A stretch of 64,000 bases of DNA, from positions 62,001 through 126,000 of the forward strand of contig OZ025671.1 in NCBI GenBank assembly GCA_964019335.1, in the 5' to 3' direction. The DNA is from Diplonema japonicum (lineage: Eukaryota; Euglenozoa; Diplonemea; Diplonemida; Diplonemidae). Below are positions 21,174 through 33,059 of this stretch, in pieces. The notes under the pieces are model-generated. The model made no database searches. It had not been told where the DNA came from and saw only the letters and a list, made by a program, of their open reading frames with translations. How positions within the stretch are numbered: the stretch's first letter is position 1; the number at the start of each line of letters is the position of its first letter. Both the position numbers and the translations under genes were made by a program.

Positions 21174-21803
21174 TCATGCCACGTTGTGGTGCAAAGGATG
21201 CTCGCGTGCTGGTGGAACTGTGTCCCCACGGGATGCGCGTCCTTGGGCTTGCGGCCTCGCTTCTTTGGGGCATCCATGATCTCCGGGAGGCCTTCGCGAT
21301 AGGTAGAAGTCAGCACGCTTGTTTGTTTCGCTGTGGAAACACAGATTTCCCAGAATAGTCAAAAAGCGGTCTCTTGACATGACGGTGGCGTACCCAGGGG
21401 TGTAGTTGAGAAACGTGGAGCCAGTGCACCAGTAATCAGAATAATCTGGCTTGATATCCAAGTCCATCGACAAAAGGACACCCAGGAAGGTACGCAGAGA
21501 AGCAGCATCGAGATCCAGGGAGGCACCTTTTTTAGCCGCATTTGCCACATTGTTCGAAGTTATGACCCGAATAAAGTTTGGGACGAGCATTTGGGAGAAT
21601 ATATGGAATGGCGTTGAGCCTCTGATGTCAAAACAGGGTCCACAAGGATTCCGATCTTCACGAAACCGGATGCCTTCCAACTGCTCCGGCTTTGCCGTCC
21701 AATCACCCTGCTGTGACTCGGAATCGGTCGAATTCGTATCAGAATCACTGTTTGTATCAAAATTGCATAATAGGGATGAGCCATCAGTGCTACCATCACT
21801 CAT
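21174..21803 (-). pseudogene. piggyBac transposase N-terminal remnant, copy 2
   Basis: Same N-terminal piggyBac domain as copy 1 (ATG 21803). The extra middle piece continues in another frame (20981-21316) with KKRGRKPKDAHPVGTQFHQH and TTWHDIKPVCFLSTLDVPV, the family block after the second catalytic aspartate. Frame breaks and deletions make it inactive. Confidence 0.85.
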
Positions 21804-22055
21804 GACGTCCTCTTCCGGCCTCTTTCCGGGCGCCTTTTTTTGAAGTGATTTTTAAGGGTAAATTTGGGCTGGCGTTTTTTTTTATTTTTTCATTTTCTTG
21901 TTAAGTTAGGGCAGCATTTAGTTTATATTTTTCATATTTTCCGCGCAGGACCCCGCCGGCAAGAAAGGGCCGGGCCGTATTGCATTGAAAGCCCTTTGCG
22001 TAAAAGATTTTTTTTCAAATCGTCTATATATAGACGCTCGTTGATAGATGGCTAA

Positions 22056-22615
22056 AAAAAAAAAAACATTTGTTCCCCTTCCCTCCCGCCCTCTCTTATT
22101 TCTTTCTTTTTTTTTTTTCCTCTTCTCTTCACTTGATGAAAAGGTGACGGGCAGATAGACATCTACATGGGAGGTAGCACGCTGGTGGAAGAAAAAAAAT
22201 ACAACAAACAGTCCATTAGAAAATTCCCCTTGGTGCTATGGGCTGTCACCTCGTTGCATCTGGTCCTCAGACCAGCAGAATGGGGGGAAAAGACCTTATT
22301 TCGGAGAGCACAAAAACTTGAGTCAAATTTCTCCTTTCGTTAAGACAAGTTATAGGATCGTTCCTGCAGTAGAAAAGACTGCAAGCGGGGTATTCTCATC
22401 GGTATTAAAAAAAAAAAAAAAAATATTATATTCATAAGAAGAAAGAGAATAGAAATAGGAATTGGGAAAAAGCTTTTTTTTAAAAAAAGAATCTTTTTTT
22501 TTTCTTTCGTTATATAGAAATATGGTGGGAAAAACAAGAAAACTCCTTAGTAAGTAACTGCACACCAGCATGACAAACGAGCCGCACGCCAAGAGGCTCT
22601 GCACCTACTTTAGCG

Positions 22616-22646
<31 letters not shown>

Positions 22647-23511
22647 AATCTTCTTCACTTGGGCTAGCATGAGTGTCTCCAGTAGCAGTTAAAACCAGTT
22701 GTATTCTTGTTTACCCGCCCATGAGGGTCTCAATGGGGGCTAAAAAAAAAAAAAATTATGATGGAAAAAAAAAAAAAGAAACCCGGGGATGAAGCTGTGG
22801 GGGGGGGGATCTCATTACATGCCATAGAAAATATAGTGGCTTCTTAAAAAAAAAAAAAAAAAAAAAAAAACTGATAAAGGAATGGAGAAAAAAAAATTGT
22901 GGTAAAGTGGAAAACTGTTCTTCGCAGGGTTAGTACCTTCGTGGATATATTTTACCGTATCAAGGTGGTTGGATAAGCTACTCTTTATGTGGGCTTTCAC
23001 GGTTCAGGGATATTGATGAAACTCCAATCTGGATTCTTTTGGAACTCTTCCCACACCATACTAGGTCCAAAAATGCGGTATAAAAAGCTTATAAAAAGAA
23101 AGACGAAGAAGAGAAAAGAAAGCAAAGTTATCATCATTCCCCTTACAGCAGGGAGATTAGCAGAAAATTAAGAGAACGGTGAAGCGAGAAGAAAAAGTCA
23201 GGTGGAGAAAAAAAAAAATAAATATCAGTAAGAAAAAAGGGGAAAAAAAAAAAAAAAGAAAAGAAACACGGCTCTATGGACGTGGGCCTCTCTTTTTCTT
23301 TTTTTTTTTTTTTTCTCTTTTTTTTTTCTCTTTGCAAAAAGAACACATAGGAAAAACTTAATAAAAATGGGAGAGAAAAAAAAAATACTGTAAAAACGAA
23401 AGCTTCCTTTTTTTCTTTTTCTTGGCGAAAGTTTGTCTGAGTGCGACCAACCCCTCTTAGAAATGGATGACCAGGCAAAAGAGCATACTTGCTTGGACGA
23501 ACTGGTGAATT

Positions 23512-23557
<46 letters not shown>

Positions 23558-24051
23558 CTCGTCATTTCTATCCGGGGGGGTCTTTTTTTGTCACTCCGGC
23601 ATTTTTCACAACTTTGGCCTCCCGCTTGGTCCATGTTCCATTGAGCTAACTCCGGGCCTTCAATCTTCTCGTGTCGATACTCGACTGTATCCTGATGTGA
23701 AGTGGAAGATAAGTTCCTAAGCACAACTACACGAGCCGCAGACCCACCACAGGGAAGTTGGTGATGCGCCCAGGGGAAATATGCTAGGGTCCCCCAAGCC
23801 GAAAATGCCGGCTGGAGAAAATTATCCGGACTTTTTTCGCTTCCGGGAGTTTATCTCTCTCCGGTATTTACACAGTACTAAGAAACAGAGCAAAAATCTT
23901 TCACATTTATTTTTTTTTTTCTTCTTCTTTTTTCGTTTTCTTTTTTTTTTTTTTTTTTCCTCTTCTTTTTTTTCAGTTCCTTTTCTTTTTTTTTTTCTTT
24001 TTTTTTTTTTTTTTTGTGTTATTACATCCTCTTTTTCTTTTTCAACTTAAT
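22056..24051. other. Gene-free low-complexity stretch
   Basis: A and T homopolymers up to about 40 bases (22617-22642, 22845-22870, 23514-23554). Open frames are Phe/Lys runs. No feature seen. Confidence 0.55.
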
Positions 24052-24786
24052 TTAACCATTAAAGGACCGGGGGTTTTTTTTGGCCAAAAAAAGTTACAAG
24101 GACCGTCTATTTATGATCCCGGGAAAAGAAAATGCAAGAGTTTAACCATAGGAAAGTACACTACACCCTGTAAAAAACAGGGGGTAAAAAAAAGTAACTC
24201 TCTATCTCGCTCAACCCACTCAGGGGTGCTTGGGCGGAGGACATTTCTTCACAGATGTCGATTTTCTTCCAACATAGGGTCCCGTCGGACCTGGAGCCCT
24301 TGAGGATTTCTTTCTCCAGCGTCCCCAGAATTGTCGGGATTTTATCATGTCAGGTAGTCATTCTTTGTATGAAAAATCTCAAAGCACTCAGGGCACAGGG
24401 CAACATTGCACGTTTTGCAGGTGTAAAAATTGTTATTTATTGATTCTTGGCACAGCCCTGAGGTGAATTTCATACTATAGGCAAAGTCGAAGAGATTAAA
24501 GGCAAAAGGTTAACACAGGTTTGGTACGGCCGTGCACAAGAGGAACCGGATGCCGTCCAAATTTGTTGCTGGCCTCTTTTTTCGTTTTCCGCACTGTAGT
24601 CTTCCGGAATTGAACCGTGCACGGGGACGTATTTTGTGTTGCGCAGCTCAAAGAGAGCAGAAGAGCTGGTAATTAGAATAAAGATTATCCATCGCAACCC
24701 AGTGACCAGGCTGTGTGGGGCACAAAAAGTGTCATATAGAAAATATAATTTTTCTAAAGGACACTTATGTCCTCATAGTCCTTTAA

Positions 24787-24793
<7 letters not shown>
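24052..24793 (-). mobile_element. piggyBac family B, deleted copy with perfect TTAA ends
   Basis: TTAA at 24052-24055 and 24790-24793 flank perfect 12-base inverted repeats (CCATTAAAGGAC at 24056-24067 and its complement at 24778-24789). 742 bp in all, TTAA to TTAA. Inside, on the minus strand, are piggyBac transposase remnants: VAMDNLYSNYQLF (the second catalytic aspartate block, near 24690) and, at the other end, CKTCNVALCPECFEIFHTKN (the C-terminal zinc domain, 24355-24425). The end sequences differ from family A, so this is a separate family. Confidence 0.88.
24330..24700 (-). pseudogene. piggyBac family B transposase remnant
   Basis: Frame-broken: VAMDNLYSNYQLFCSL ends at a stop and the reading continues one frame over as ELRNTKYVPVHGSIPEDYSA. 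A deletion then joins it to the zinc domain ending HTKNDYLT. Inactive. Confidence 0.75.
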
Positions 24794-24817
<24 letters not shown>

Positions 24818-25165
24818 CCTCCATCCCCTCTCCAGGACAAGATTTAGGGGGGACAGCGAAGCCGCAGTAGAGAGATGCTAGATATTTCTTTTTCTTTTTT
24901 TATCCCGTACAAAATTCTCATACAACAAGGCTATTCAGGAGAGAGGAGGTATAAAAGGAAGAAAAAGAAAGAAGAAGAAGAACAGAACGAACCAACTTTG
25001 TACCAAGAATCTCTTACTTGTGCGATTCAAGTACAACTAGAGCAAATAAAGGGGAAATAGTGGGAAGGGGGGGGTCGATATTCTGTTCCCAGGCTTTTTT
25101 TTTTTTGAGTATTCTTTCTTTCTTTCTTTCATTTTCGAACCAAAAAAAAAAAAAAAAACGAGTGA

Positions 25166-25199
<34 letters not shown>

Positions 25200-25312
25200 A
25201 GTCGGCTGATTGTTTGTGCAAGCCGTTTTCACCTACAGTAGGGGTAAACGGACAAGCTGCCTCTACTCTTTTTTGCAATAACAATTCTTTTCAAAAATTT
25301 GTTTACTTGTTC

Positions 25313-25356
<44 letters not shown>

Positions 25357-25520
25357 AAGAAACAACGCCTCCGAGTAAAAATCTGGCTGATTTTTTATTT
25401 AGTATGATGTTTTTACTTTAAAACCTTGTAAGTTAAACGAGGGAAATTCGGACACCAAGAAAACTGCTGCAAAATAACGGCAGAGCAATGCTGAGTTATG
25501 TTTCAAGAAATAAAAAACAT
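24794..25520. other. Gene-free low-complexity stretch
   Basis: Includes A runs at 24793-24817 and 25317-25354 and the diverged repeat (25250-25300) shared with 19316-19375. Confidence 0.5.
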
Positions 25521-25629
25521 GCCGAGCTCAGTGGTTATGTCGGCGCACTCGTCTCTAAGAGACGCTGGTTCAAGTCCTGACCACTGACCTACGGCGGTGT
25601 AAGCGGCCGTCAGATTCAAAAAAAAAATC
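25521..25629 (+). repeat. tRNA-derived SINE-like element
   Basis: Polymerase III promoter boxes as in tRNA: A box GAGCTCAGTGG (25524-25534) and a perfect B box GGTTCAAGTCC (25567-25577), 32 bases apart. A perfect hairpin CGTCTC-TAA-GAGACG lies at the anticodon-arm position. No acceptor stem can be formed, so it is not a working tRNA. A GC-rich 3' part with a 5-bp stem (ACGGC/GCCGT) ends in an A run at 25618-25627, the usual SINE layout. No clear target duplication seen; single copy in the window. Confidence 0.7.
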
Positions 25630-26890
25630 TTAGAGTAAAAATCAGAATTACTTTGCATTTACTGCACTTTTTAAGCAAAATTTAGCCTGTTTTATGGTTC
25701 TGCAGAATCTCCCTCATGTAACTTTGCGGAATTAAATAATAAATAATAAGATACAAACCTTGCACCAATGTGGTGCTGATAGTTTACCTGGTTAAAAAGT
25801 CTAGATGAACCGAACCCCCGAGAGACCAATTTACTGTTAATTTTGTAGGACCCAAAGTGCCGAAATTAATTCACGTGGAGTATTGGAACCACAATATTCA
25901 ACTGACCGTCAAAAAAAAAAAAAAAAAAAAAAAGAAACCAGCATGCTTCTGCTGTCGAAATCACAGTTAGTTGAAATACCTTTTGCTGGGGTTTTGCGTT
26001 TGCCGTACCACAGAAGAAGGAGTTTCACATTTGTAGGGGGGGGGGGATTAGATTACTTTTTTTTTCTTCTTTCTCCCTTCCTTTTTCTTTTTATATATTT
26101 CATTTGCAACTAAGATACCAATAGGTCACCCAAAAAAAAAAAACTCCAAGTAAAAGACAACCCCATGTGAGGGAAGCCTCATTCTTGGTGCGGGTTCCTA
26201 TCTATAAATGCTCTCAAAAAAAAATAATTCTTTATGACTATATGATGACAAGGAGTGACAAAAATACTGGTTTCCGAAAGAAAAAAAAAAGAGACATTTA
26301 AGGGTACCTGCGGTATATGGCAGGACGCCTGAAAAGAAAAAAACCAAAAACACGGTAACTTCGAAAATTATCTCTTCTTTTTTGATATATTTCACTGGAG
26401 CAAAAAAAGAATATTAAATGGGCTTTGATTGCAACGAAGCACGAACTACAGGGCGCTCCTCGGATCAAATAAAATAGCTCATTACGCTGCCATCAACTAG
26501 TTTTTAGTCTCGACAACAATATTGTTTAAAAAAAAATATTTGGAAGTGTGCAGCGTGGTGGGTCTATATTGTGATGTTACCCTTCTGCGTCGCTGCGTCC
26601 TTATCGGCAGATGGGGTGGGGATACCTCGGGGTGGGTTCGGGGTAGGTCGGCACGAACAAAAAAAAAAAAAAAAAAAAAAAAAAAAACATTTAAACAAAT
26701 GAGGGCATTGTAGTGCAGTCAAACAAACAAAAAAATCTTTTTTTTTATTTTTTCATTTGGTTTTTACCGTATTTGTAGTTTCTTCTTTCTCAAAAAGAGG
26801 GGGGGGGGTAAAAAAAATTACACCAACAACGTATTAGGAATGATAGTATTTTTCGGAACACCTGTAGAGATGCCTGAGATATAATTTAAA
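25630..26890. other. Gene-free stretch
   Basis: AT-rich with homopolymers. A partial copy of repeat R1 lies at 26423-26453 (GATTGCAACGAAGCACGAAC). No coding. Confidence 0.5.
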
Positions 26891-27214
26891 TATATGAGTT
26901 AAAGGAGGCCGGTGTTGGCGGCGCCCTGCACAAGAACTGTCTACTTGATTACAGGGGGCGCGCCGCGGCCGAGTTGTAGCTTCTTCTGCATTCCGCGTCG
27001 TGTCCTTAATGCGTGCGGTGTACAGCTCAACCCCAGCCGGTGCGTCCCGGGTAACCAAGATTCTGCGCTCGTGCAGTTTGCTGCCTGTTCGTCACCCTGA
27101 GCATCTGCATCATGTTCTTCCACTCGGGCGCTACCGGTGATGACCGACGAGGAGGTCAACAGCGAACAACACATCTGATGTTTTTCTTATATTTTTCATG
27201 TTATCCCCACCACC
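26891..27214. repeat. 324-bp GC-rich repeat R3, copy 1
   Basis: From TATATGAGTTAAAGGAGGCC to TTATCCCCACCACC. About 97% identical to 45688-46010, and an internally deleted copy sits at 27471-27553. It is open in two minus-strand frames and much more GC rich than its flanks, so it may be a piece of a transposon coding region. No family recognised. Confidence 0.85.
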
Positions 27215-27428
27215 TTTACTGACACGAGTGGGGATTTAAAAAAAAAAAGGTGGGCGGCCTACAAAAGAATCAGGTTGATAAGAGTACTGTGTCTGCCCTT
27301 GTCCAACCACAAAGGGGGGAGGAGAAGATGTGATGCACAGACAACGAAAAGGTGGATTTATTTTGGTATATATTCTTCGTTCTACGGGGGGCATTTTGGA
27401 AGAAGAAAAAAAAAAAAGAAATGGGGCT

Positions 27429-27463
27429 TTGATTGCAACACTAAGTGGCGTTAAGTGTGCAGC
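27429..27463 (+). repeat. Short interspersed repeat R1, copy 2
   Basis: Opposite orientation to 16741-16783; joined directly to the deleted R3 copy that follows. Confidence 0.75.
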
Positions 27464-27470
27464 GAAGCAC

Positions 27471-27553
27471 GAACTGTCTACTTGATTACAGGGGGCGCAC
27501 CGTTCCGCGTTGTGTCCTTAATGCGTGCGGTCTGCGCTCGTACAGTTTGCTGC
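27471..27553. repeat. Repeat R3, internally deleted copy
   Basis: GAACTGTCTACTTGATTACA and later CTTAATGCGTGCGG, then CGCTCGTACAGTTTGCTGC match R3 with two internal deletions. Confidence 0.8.
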
Positions 27554-27788
27554 TAAAAAAGAAATCTGGCATCCGTTCCATGTGCAAAACCTCTTGGCCA
27601 GTCTTAGACATGAATGTCCTTACGGCTCGTTACTGGTTTTACCCCCCTTTTCCTTTTTCCTTTCCCTAGACTTTCTTTTTTTTTATATTTGGCCATGAAG
27701 CAATCTAACACCACTTGTTGGTGTTAAAAAAAAAAAAAATTTGATAAATTTCGGTGTGCGGGTGGGTGCTCACCGTTCAGGGAGAAAT

Positions 27789-30485
27789 TCACACTAATCG
27801 GTCACCGTTCTGCGGTTGCTGTCTGGTGCCTGCGGTGGCTGTTTGTCGCGATGAGATGGACGGCATCTGGGCGAGAAACATTGCTTGGAGTCGTGCTAGG
27901 TAGGGGGCGGTTTGGCTCGAGGAGAAGAGTGGTCTCCTGTCGTAGCCGTGTGTCGTCGGGCCCCCAAGATGTCGAAGGGTGTGTACCCTTGTCTTTGCGT
28001 TGGCGGGGAAAGCATTCTTCCCACTCTTTGCTGTGCATTTCTGAATACGTCCTAAGATGTATCGCATCCTTCCAGCCTTCTCTGTGAGCCAGTCCTGGTC
28101 GTCGAGGGGTCCAGCCAAGGACTGCCGGGTGGCCTGCTCATAGTCTACTGCGAGCTCCATCGTCGTGACGGACGTCAACTTCCTACCTGCGTACCATCTT
28201 AGGCTTTTCAGCCACCTGAGGACGCTCTTCATGTAGAACATTAGGACCTTTCCCGACGCTCCGTTCGATTTCAACAGCTCCACTGTGGGCACAGTGTGCT
28301 GCTTCCCCGTTGTGATCTCATCCCACGGGTTGGTGGTGAGGATTCTGGTGCTCCGTTCAGCCGCTCTGGCGTCTCGTCTTGTCACGACATCCAACAGGTA
28401 TCGTTGCACGACTGCCGCCTGTTGCTTCGCAGCCCCCGTTGCGCCCCTTGGAATGATCCCGTGGAGGGCGGTCACTGCAGGTAGGTCACTTCGCGTCATC
28501 CCGCCATATCTTTCGTTTGTCAGGGCAGCTCTCGCTGGTGCACATTCCCATAGGGCGTGCTCCGTGACTTCTGTCGTCGTCTGGCATCGATGGTCGCAGA
28601 CGTCGCACGCAAGAGACGAGCTTTCCACACCCTCACGTTCATCCAATTGCTTCCCCCACACTCGAGGGTGTACCGTGAACACTGCACCGCTGATGATCCG
28701 CCGCAGTCTGTACGATATCAGCGGTCTCCGTGACTGGAGCTTCCTCCACCAGGCGTTCGTGGACGGACATGCACCCGCTTCCATTCCAGCAAAAGACGAC
28801 CTGCCGTGGATCAATTCCTTTGCAACAGCCGGTCTGATCGCCTGTCTTACTTCATGGCGTCTCGCACTGGGCACCAGAGCGCGCAAACCTTCAATGAAGG
28901 ACCACCCCTTGTTCAGGAAGGGTAGCCACCTCTTCAGCAAGACCCCTAGCGGCCCCCTCTCCTCGTCGTCCTCTCGCTCCCGGTACAGTGTAACAATCTC
29001 ATTGACTCGCTGCCACAGTTGTGGGGAGGTGAGGCTTTCTCGCATCAGGCAGTTCACCGTGTTGTAAACAATCTTCGCTTGTGGATATGCTGTGTGTCCA
29101 GGTAACAGCACATTGAGCACAGCCATCGGGGATCTCATCCTGAAGCGCGGTCCCCACAGGGAAGTCACCGTCGCTGTACAGAGCTTCTTCAGCTGGTTGT
29201 CAGACGGCGCAGCGTAGGTCGTACCGTATAGACAGGATGGTAGCACAGTGCCCGTCAGCATTGACGCCTTGTTCCCGAAGCTTAATGGCAATGCACCAAG
29301 CCGGGACAAACGGCCTTCGGCGGAATGTAGCTTGTCCAAACTATGTTTCCCGTTCATGTTCAGGATCACGCCAAGCGCCTTGATCCCCTTCGTCACTCTG
29401 AACGATGAGCCTGTGCACTTCAACCAAGGGCCGATCTCATCCTTCGTCGAGAATGCTTGTGACTTGTTTTCGTTAAGGCGCATGCCTGTCCGCTCGCAAA
29501 ACTCGATTGTTTTGTTGGTCGCTCTCTTGAGTACCTCGACCAAACGCGCAAGTAGGTACGCGTCGTCCGCGTACGACAGCGATCGCGAGCCAGGTACCTC
29601 AGCAATCACGCACTTCACCATCACTGACACCAGAGCGTTCACCAGGATGACGGAGATTGGACACCCTTGGAGAATTCCATTTGTCACGTGGAACTCGGAA
29701 CCCACGCCAGTAGGGAAGCGGAAACGTCTTTTGAGGCCTGCGTACATCGCTTTGAGCGGGGTCAGTATCCTCTGGTGCAAACCCAGGTCTTGCATAAGCC
29801 CGAACGCTACTTTCTGTGGCACCCTGTCGAAGCACTTGACGAAGTCCAGTGCTATGCCGTTAAGAGGGGTGTTGGTCAGCATCGCCGTCTCCAGCTGCGT
29901 GCTGAGCTCCATCAGGATGCTGTCCGTCCCGTGACGTGGTCGAAAACCATGCTGCGAGTCGTCCGCCCATTTCTCTTGCCATGGCGATATATCACGCAAC
30001 CTGGCACAGGCCCACAGTCTGTAGACCGCACTCGTGACTGTGATGGGGCGGTGGTTGAGCGGAGTCCTCTCGCCTCCCTTCGGGATCAGCGTAACCAACG
30101 CCGTCAGGAGTGCCTTCGGCCACTTCCCTGTCACCTCGATGGCGTTGAAGAGCATCGCCCACGCATCCAACAATACATTTGGCATAGCGCGAAGTTCTGC
30201 CATCCTCCACCCATCAACTCCCGGTGCTGTCCTCGTCGATTTCTTGGCCAGAACTGCTCTCAGATCAGCCCCTGTCAGTGGCTGGAGCACCATGTCATGC
30301 GTCGAGATGTATGGCCCGTATCTAGCCTTGAAGGCCTCGTACGATGGTTCTTCATGCCCTTCACCGTACATCTGGAGCACGCCGTCCCATTCCGCGTGCA
30401 TCATCCTGTCCATCTCGTCGAGGTCTGCGGTCAGCACTCCGCCGCTCTCCACTGCCTGCGCCGCTGACGTAGAAGTGTTTTTCAC
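27789..30485 (-). mobile_element. 5'-truncated LINE (non-LTR retrotransposon) reverse transcriptase
   Basis: An 898-codon frame that opens without ATG right at a T-run (minus strand) at 30486, the usual mark of 5' truncation; no endonuclease is present. Reverse transcriptase blocks are seen in order: APGVDGWRMAEL, LIPKGGERTPLNHRPITVTS, then YRLWACARLR, QHGFRPRHGTDS, ALDFVKCFDRVP, GILQGCPIS and catalytic YADDAYLLA. A C-terminal zinc knuckle of CxxC-H-C form (CDVCDHRC...HALWEC) follows. The frame is intact to TGA at 27789. A hairpin (TAACACCA-CTTGT-TGGTGTTA) lies 60 bp past the stop. The RT type resembles dinoflagellate LINEs, from memory. Confidence 0.92.
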
Positions 30486-30625
30486 AAAAAAAAAAAAAAA
30501 AAAAGAAACCCACTCTAAATCCCATCTAAAAAACCCTTTTTTTTTTTCTTTTTTTTTTTCTTCTTTTTTAAAAAGGAGTTAGCTATAATCCAAGGAAGAC
30601 TCTGTTGACTTCCCCACAACAAAAC

Positions 30626-30656
<31 letters not shown>

Positions 30657-31397
30657 TCCACTTCTTTTTCGACTTGCTAAAGCCGCACCCACTGGGTGGG
30701 TTGGAAGTGTCTTGAGACGCTCAAACTAAAACCTTCGGGCATAAGCATATTAGATACGAGATATAGTACAGGATATGTGACAATGGGGAGGGGCCATATA
30801 GCAACTACCTGCCAAAATATTTTAATTCTTATAATATCGGGAAAGAAAAAATCCTTGGAAGAGCCGATCGTTGTTCCTATCTTGGATAGTCTCCGCTACC
30901 CAGCAAAGATATGGGCCCAGGCCCACTAAGGTGCGAGTGTTGAAAAAATCCCGGACTTCCTTTGGGGTGGTTTGACCTTGCAGCTCGGAAAAAAAAAAAA
31001 AAAAAAAAAAAAAAAAGAAAGAAAAAAAAAATCCAACTGAACAAACCGTAACATCAAAAAATATAAGGGGAAATAGCGATCCCCCTTTTTTCTTCTTCTT
31101 TTTTTTTCTTTTTTGTTTATACACCTTGAAATTATTGGTGCTTTGTATTATTTTTCTTTTTTTTTTTTTTTTTTTTCTACATGGTCCGTTCTCTTTTTTT
31201 TTTTCTTTTCCCTTTTTCGGTATGCACCCCTGGCTTGGGGGAAAAAAATGCGACAAAATCGAGGCTTTCGTCCCAATTGGGGATAATTTTCTTGCACGTG
31301 CCTAGTCCGTGCTTTCTTTTCGGCCACCTCTGACAGTTTTGTCAGCACTCTGGCTTTAAAAAAAAAAAATTCGAACCACTTTTGCAGTGCGCTGCCT

Positions 31398-31520
31398 GTC
31401 ACCATTCTGCGGTTGCATCCTGGTGCCGGGCGTCGGGGTTTGCCGTCAGTTATGGATAGCTGTATGGGTAGACGAGAACAGGGGTCTCTTGTAGCCATGC
31501 ATCGCTTCTGGTGCACCCAG
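31398..31520 (-). repeat. Diverged LINE 3'-end fragment
   Basis: CTGTCACCATTCTGCGGTTG, CCTGGTGCC, then GGTCTCTTGTAGCCATGC parallel the LINE end at 27797-27960 (GGTCACCGTTCTGCGGTTGC, GGTCTCCTGTCGTAGCC). An older copy, with many differences. Confidence 0.6.
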
Positions 31521-32026
31521 AAAAAAAAAAAAAAAAAAAAAAACGGCCATATTTTCTTTTTCTCTTTAGAAGAAAAAAAACGGGGCTACGGGGGAGGGAA
31601 AAGGGCGAAAAAAAAAAAAAAAAAAAAGCAATATGGATGGTGGTGGTAAAATATGTGGTGGTGGGATTGATTTGGGGCTTTTTTTTTTTTTTTTTTTTTT
31701 TTTTTCATCAACATTGCCACAACATTCAAGGTTAATGCCAATGCAGGGCTTGGGCTACGATCCTCTTGGTCGAGATTATTCTTTCTGTTCTTGCTTCATC
31801 TTCATTAAAAAAAGAAAAGAAAACCTTAAAAAAAAAAAAGCCATATAAAAATATATTAATAAACAGATGAATTGCTTTCGGAAGAGGGTCAGGGACCACA
31901 CCCCTAGCCAAAATATCGGCACAGCAATGAGGAAGGGAAAAAGGGATGGGAAATGCCTTTATGGTGGTTTATAACGAGAATAAGGGAAAGATGGGAAACT
32001 CAGCCAGGTGGCTTGGTACGATGGTT

Positions 32027-32083
<57 letters not shown>

Positions 32084-33059
32084 CTGTAAACCATGAAAAC
32101 TTGTGACCTTTCCTAAAATGCGTGCAGGTAAAAAGCTTTGCATTAACATCACATCCAGCGGTGACCGCAAATCAGCCTCCAAAGATGGTTATGGGAGTTC
32201 GCAAGCGATCAGCATGACATTGTACCAGCCAGAAAGTGGAAGTCGCCAGCTGTCTCCCTCTGTAGCACCCTCGTTGCCGTGAAATAAGTAGGGTTTCTAC
32301 TGCTTATCAAGAAGCCCATACAGCAGGGGAATTGCACAACCAGGTATCGTCTTGGTTTACAGCACCGGGTAAATAAATAAAATAAAATTAAAAAAAAAAA
32401 AAAAAAAGAGAGAGAAGGAGGGATTTTATTTTTCGTAAAAATAAAAAAAAAAAAAAAAAAAAATGAATGTTAAGAAGAGGTTGGCGCGGCAATAGGTCCT
32501 GCATATGACGAAAGAGTGACTCAGAAGTTTAATTTTGTGAGCTCTCGTTTCATCTTTTTTTTCTTTTCTTTTTTTTTTTTTGTGAGCCCTCCAGTTAGCT
32601 TAACAAAACAGTTTTTTTTTTCCTTCATTTTTCTTTTTCTTTTTTCTTCTTTTTACAAAAAAGGTGGTAATAGTGATAGATGGTGGTAAAATAACAAACA
32701 AGAAGAATGGGAAAACCCAGATTTACAGATAGCATCACTATTTTTCCCTTTAAAAAAAAGGAGGGAATACCCACAGAACGTAAGCCTTCCACCCCCTTTT
32801 TTCCCCCATATATTTCTTTTTGAAAGGAGGGGGACAGGGAACACTCCTATGAAGCCAAGGGGGAAGGGAAGGGCCGAAAAGGTCGTTTTCGGCATTTTCT
32901 TCTTTCCTTTCGACAGAACCTCGCCCTTACTCCCCTTAGCTATTCTTTTCTCTTTTCATTTTCGGCTTTCTTTAAAAAAAAAAGAAAGCATGGAGGTAGA
33001 GGTACAAGGAGCATAGGGTTTTCTTTTTTTTCCGCGTGTTCTTTGTAAATGAAAAACAG

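Larger units (their letters stand above)
20245..22055 (-). mobile_element. piggyBac family A, copy 2, internally deleted, both ends present
   Basis: Left end TTAA (20245-20248) plus CCATCTACCAACG; right end CGTTGATAGATGG (22039-22051) followed by CTAA. The two 13-base ends are inverted repeats with one mismatch, and the outer target copy is one base off TTAA. 1.8 kb, nearly identical to copy 1 but with about 206 bp more transposase sequence (around 21076-21272). Non-autonomous, since the central catalytic region is missing. Confidence 0.88.

Noticed and set aside
25521-25592. Functional tRNA gene
   Set aside because: B box and A box are good but no acceptor stem pairs and base 33 is not T in the best anticodon loop; SINE fits better.
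28285-29067. 260-codon plus-strand frame opposite the LINE
   Set aside because: Antisense shadow of the reverse transcriptase frame, which carries all conserved motifs.
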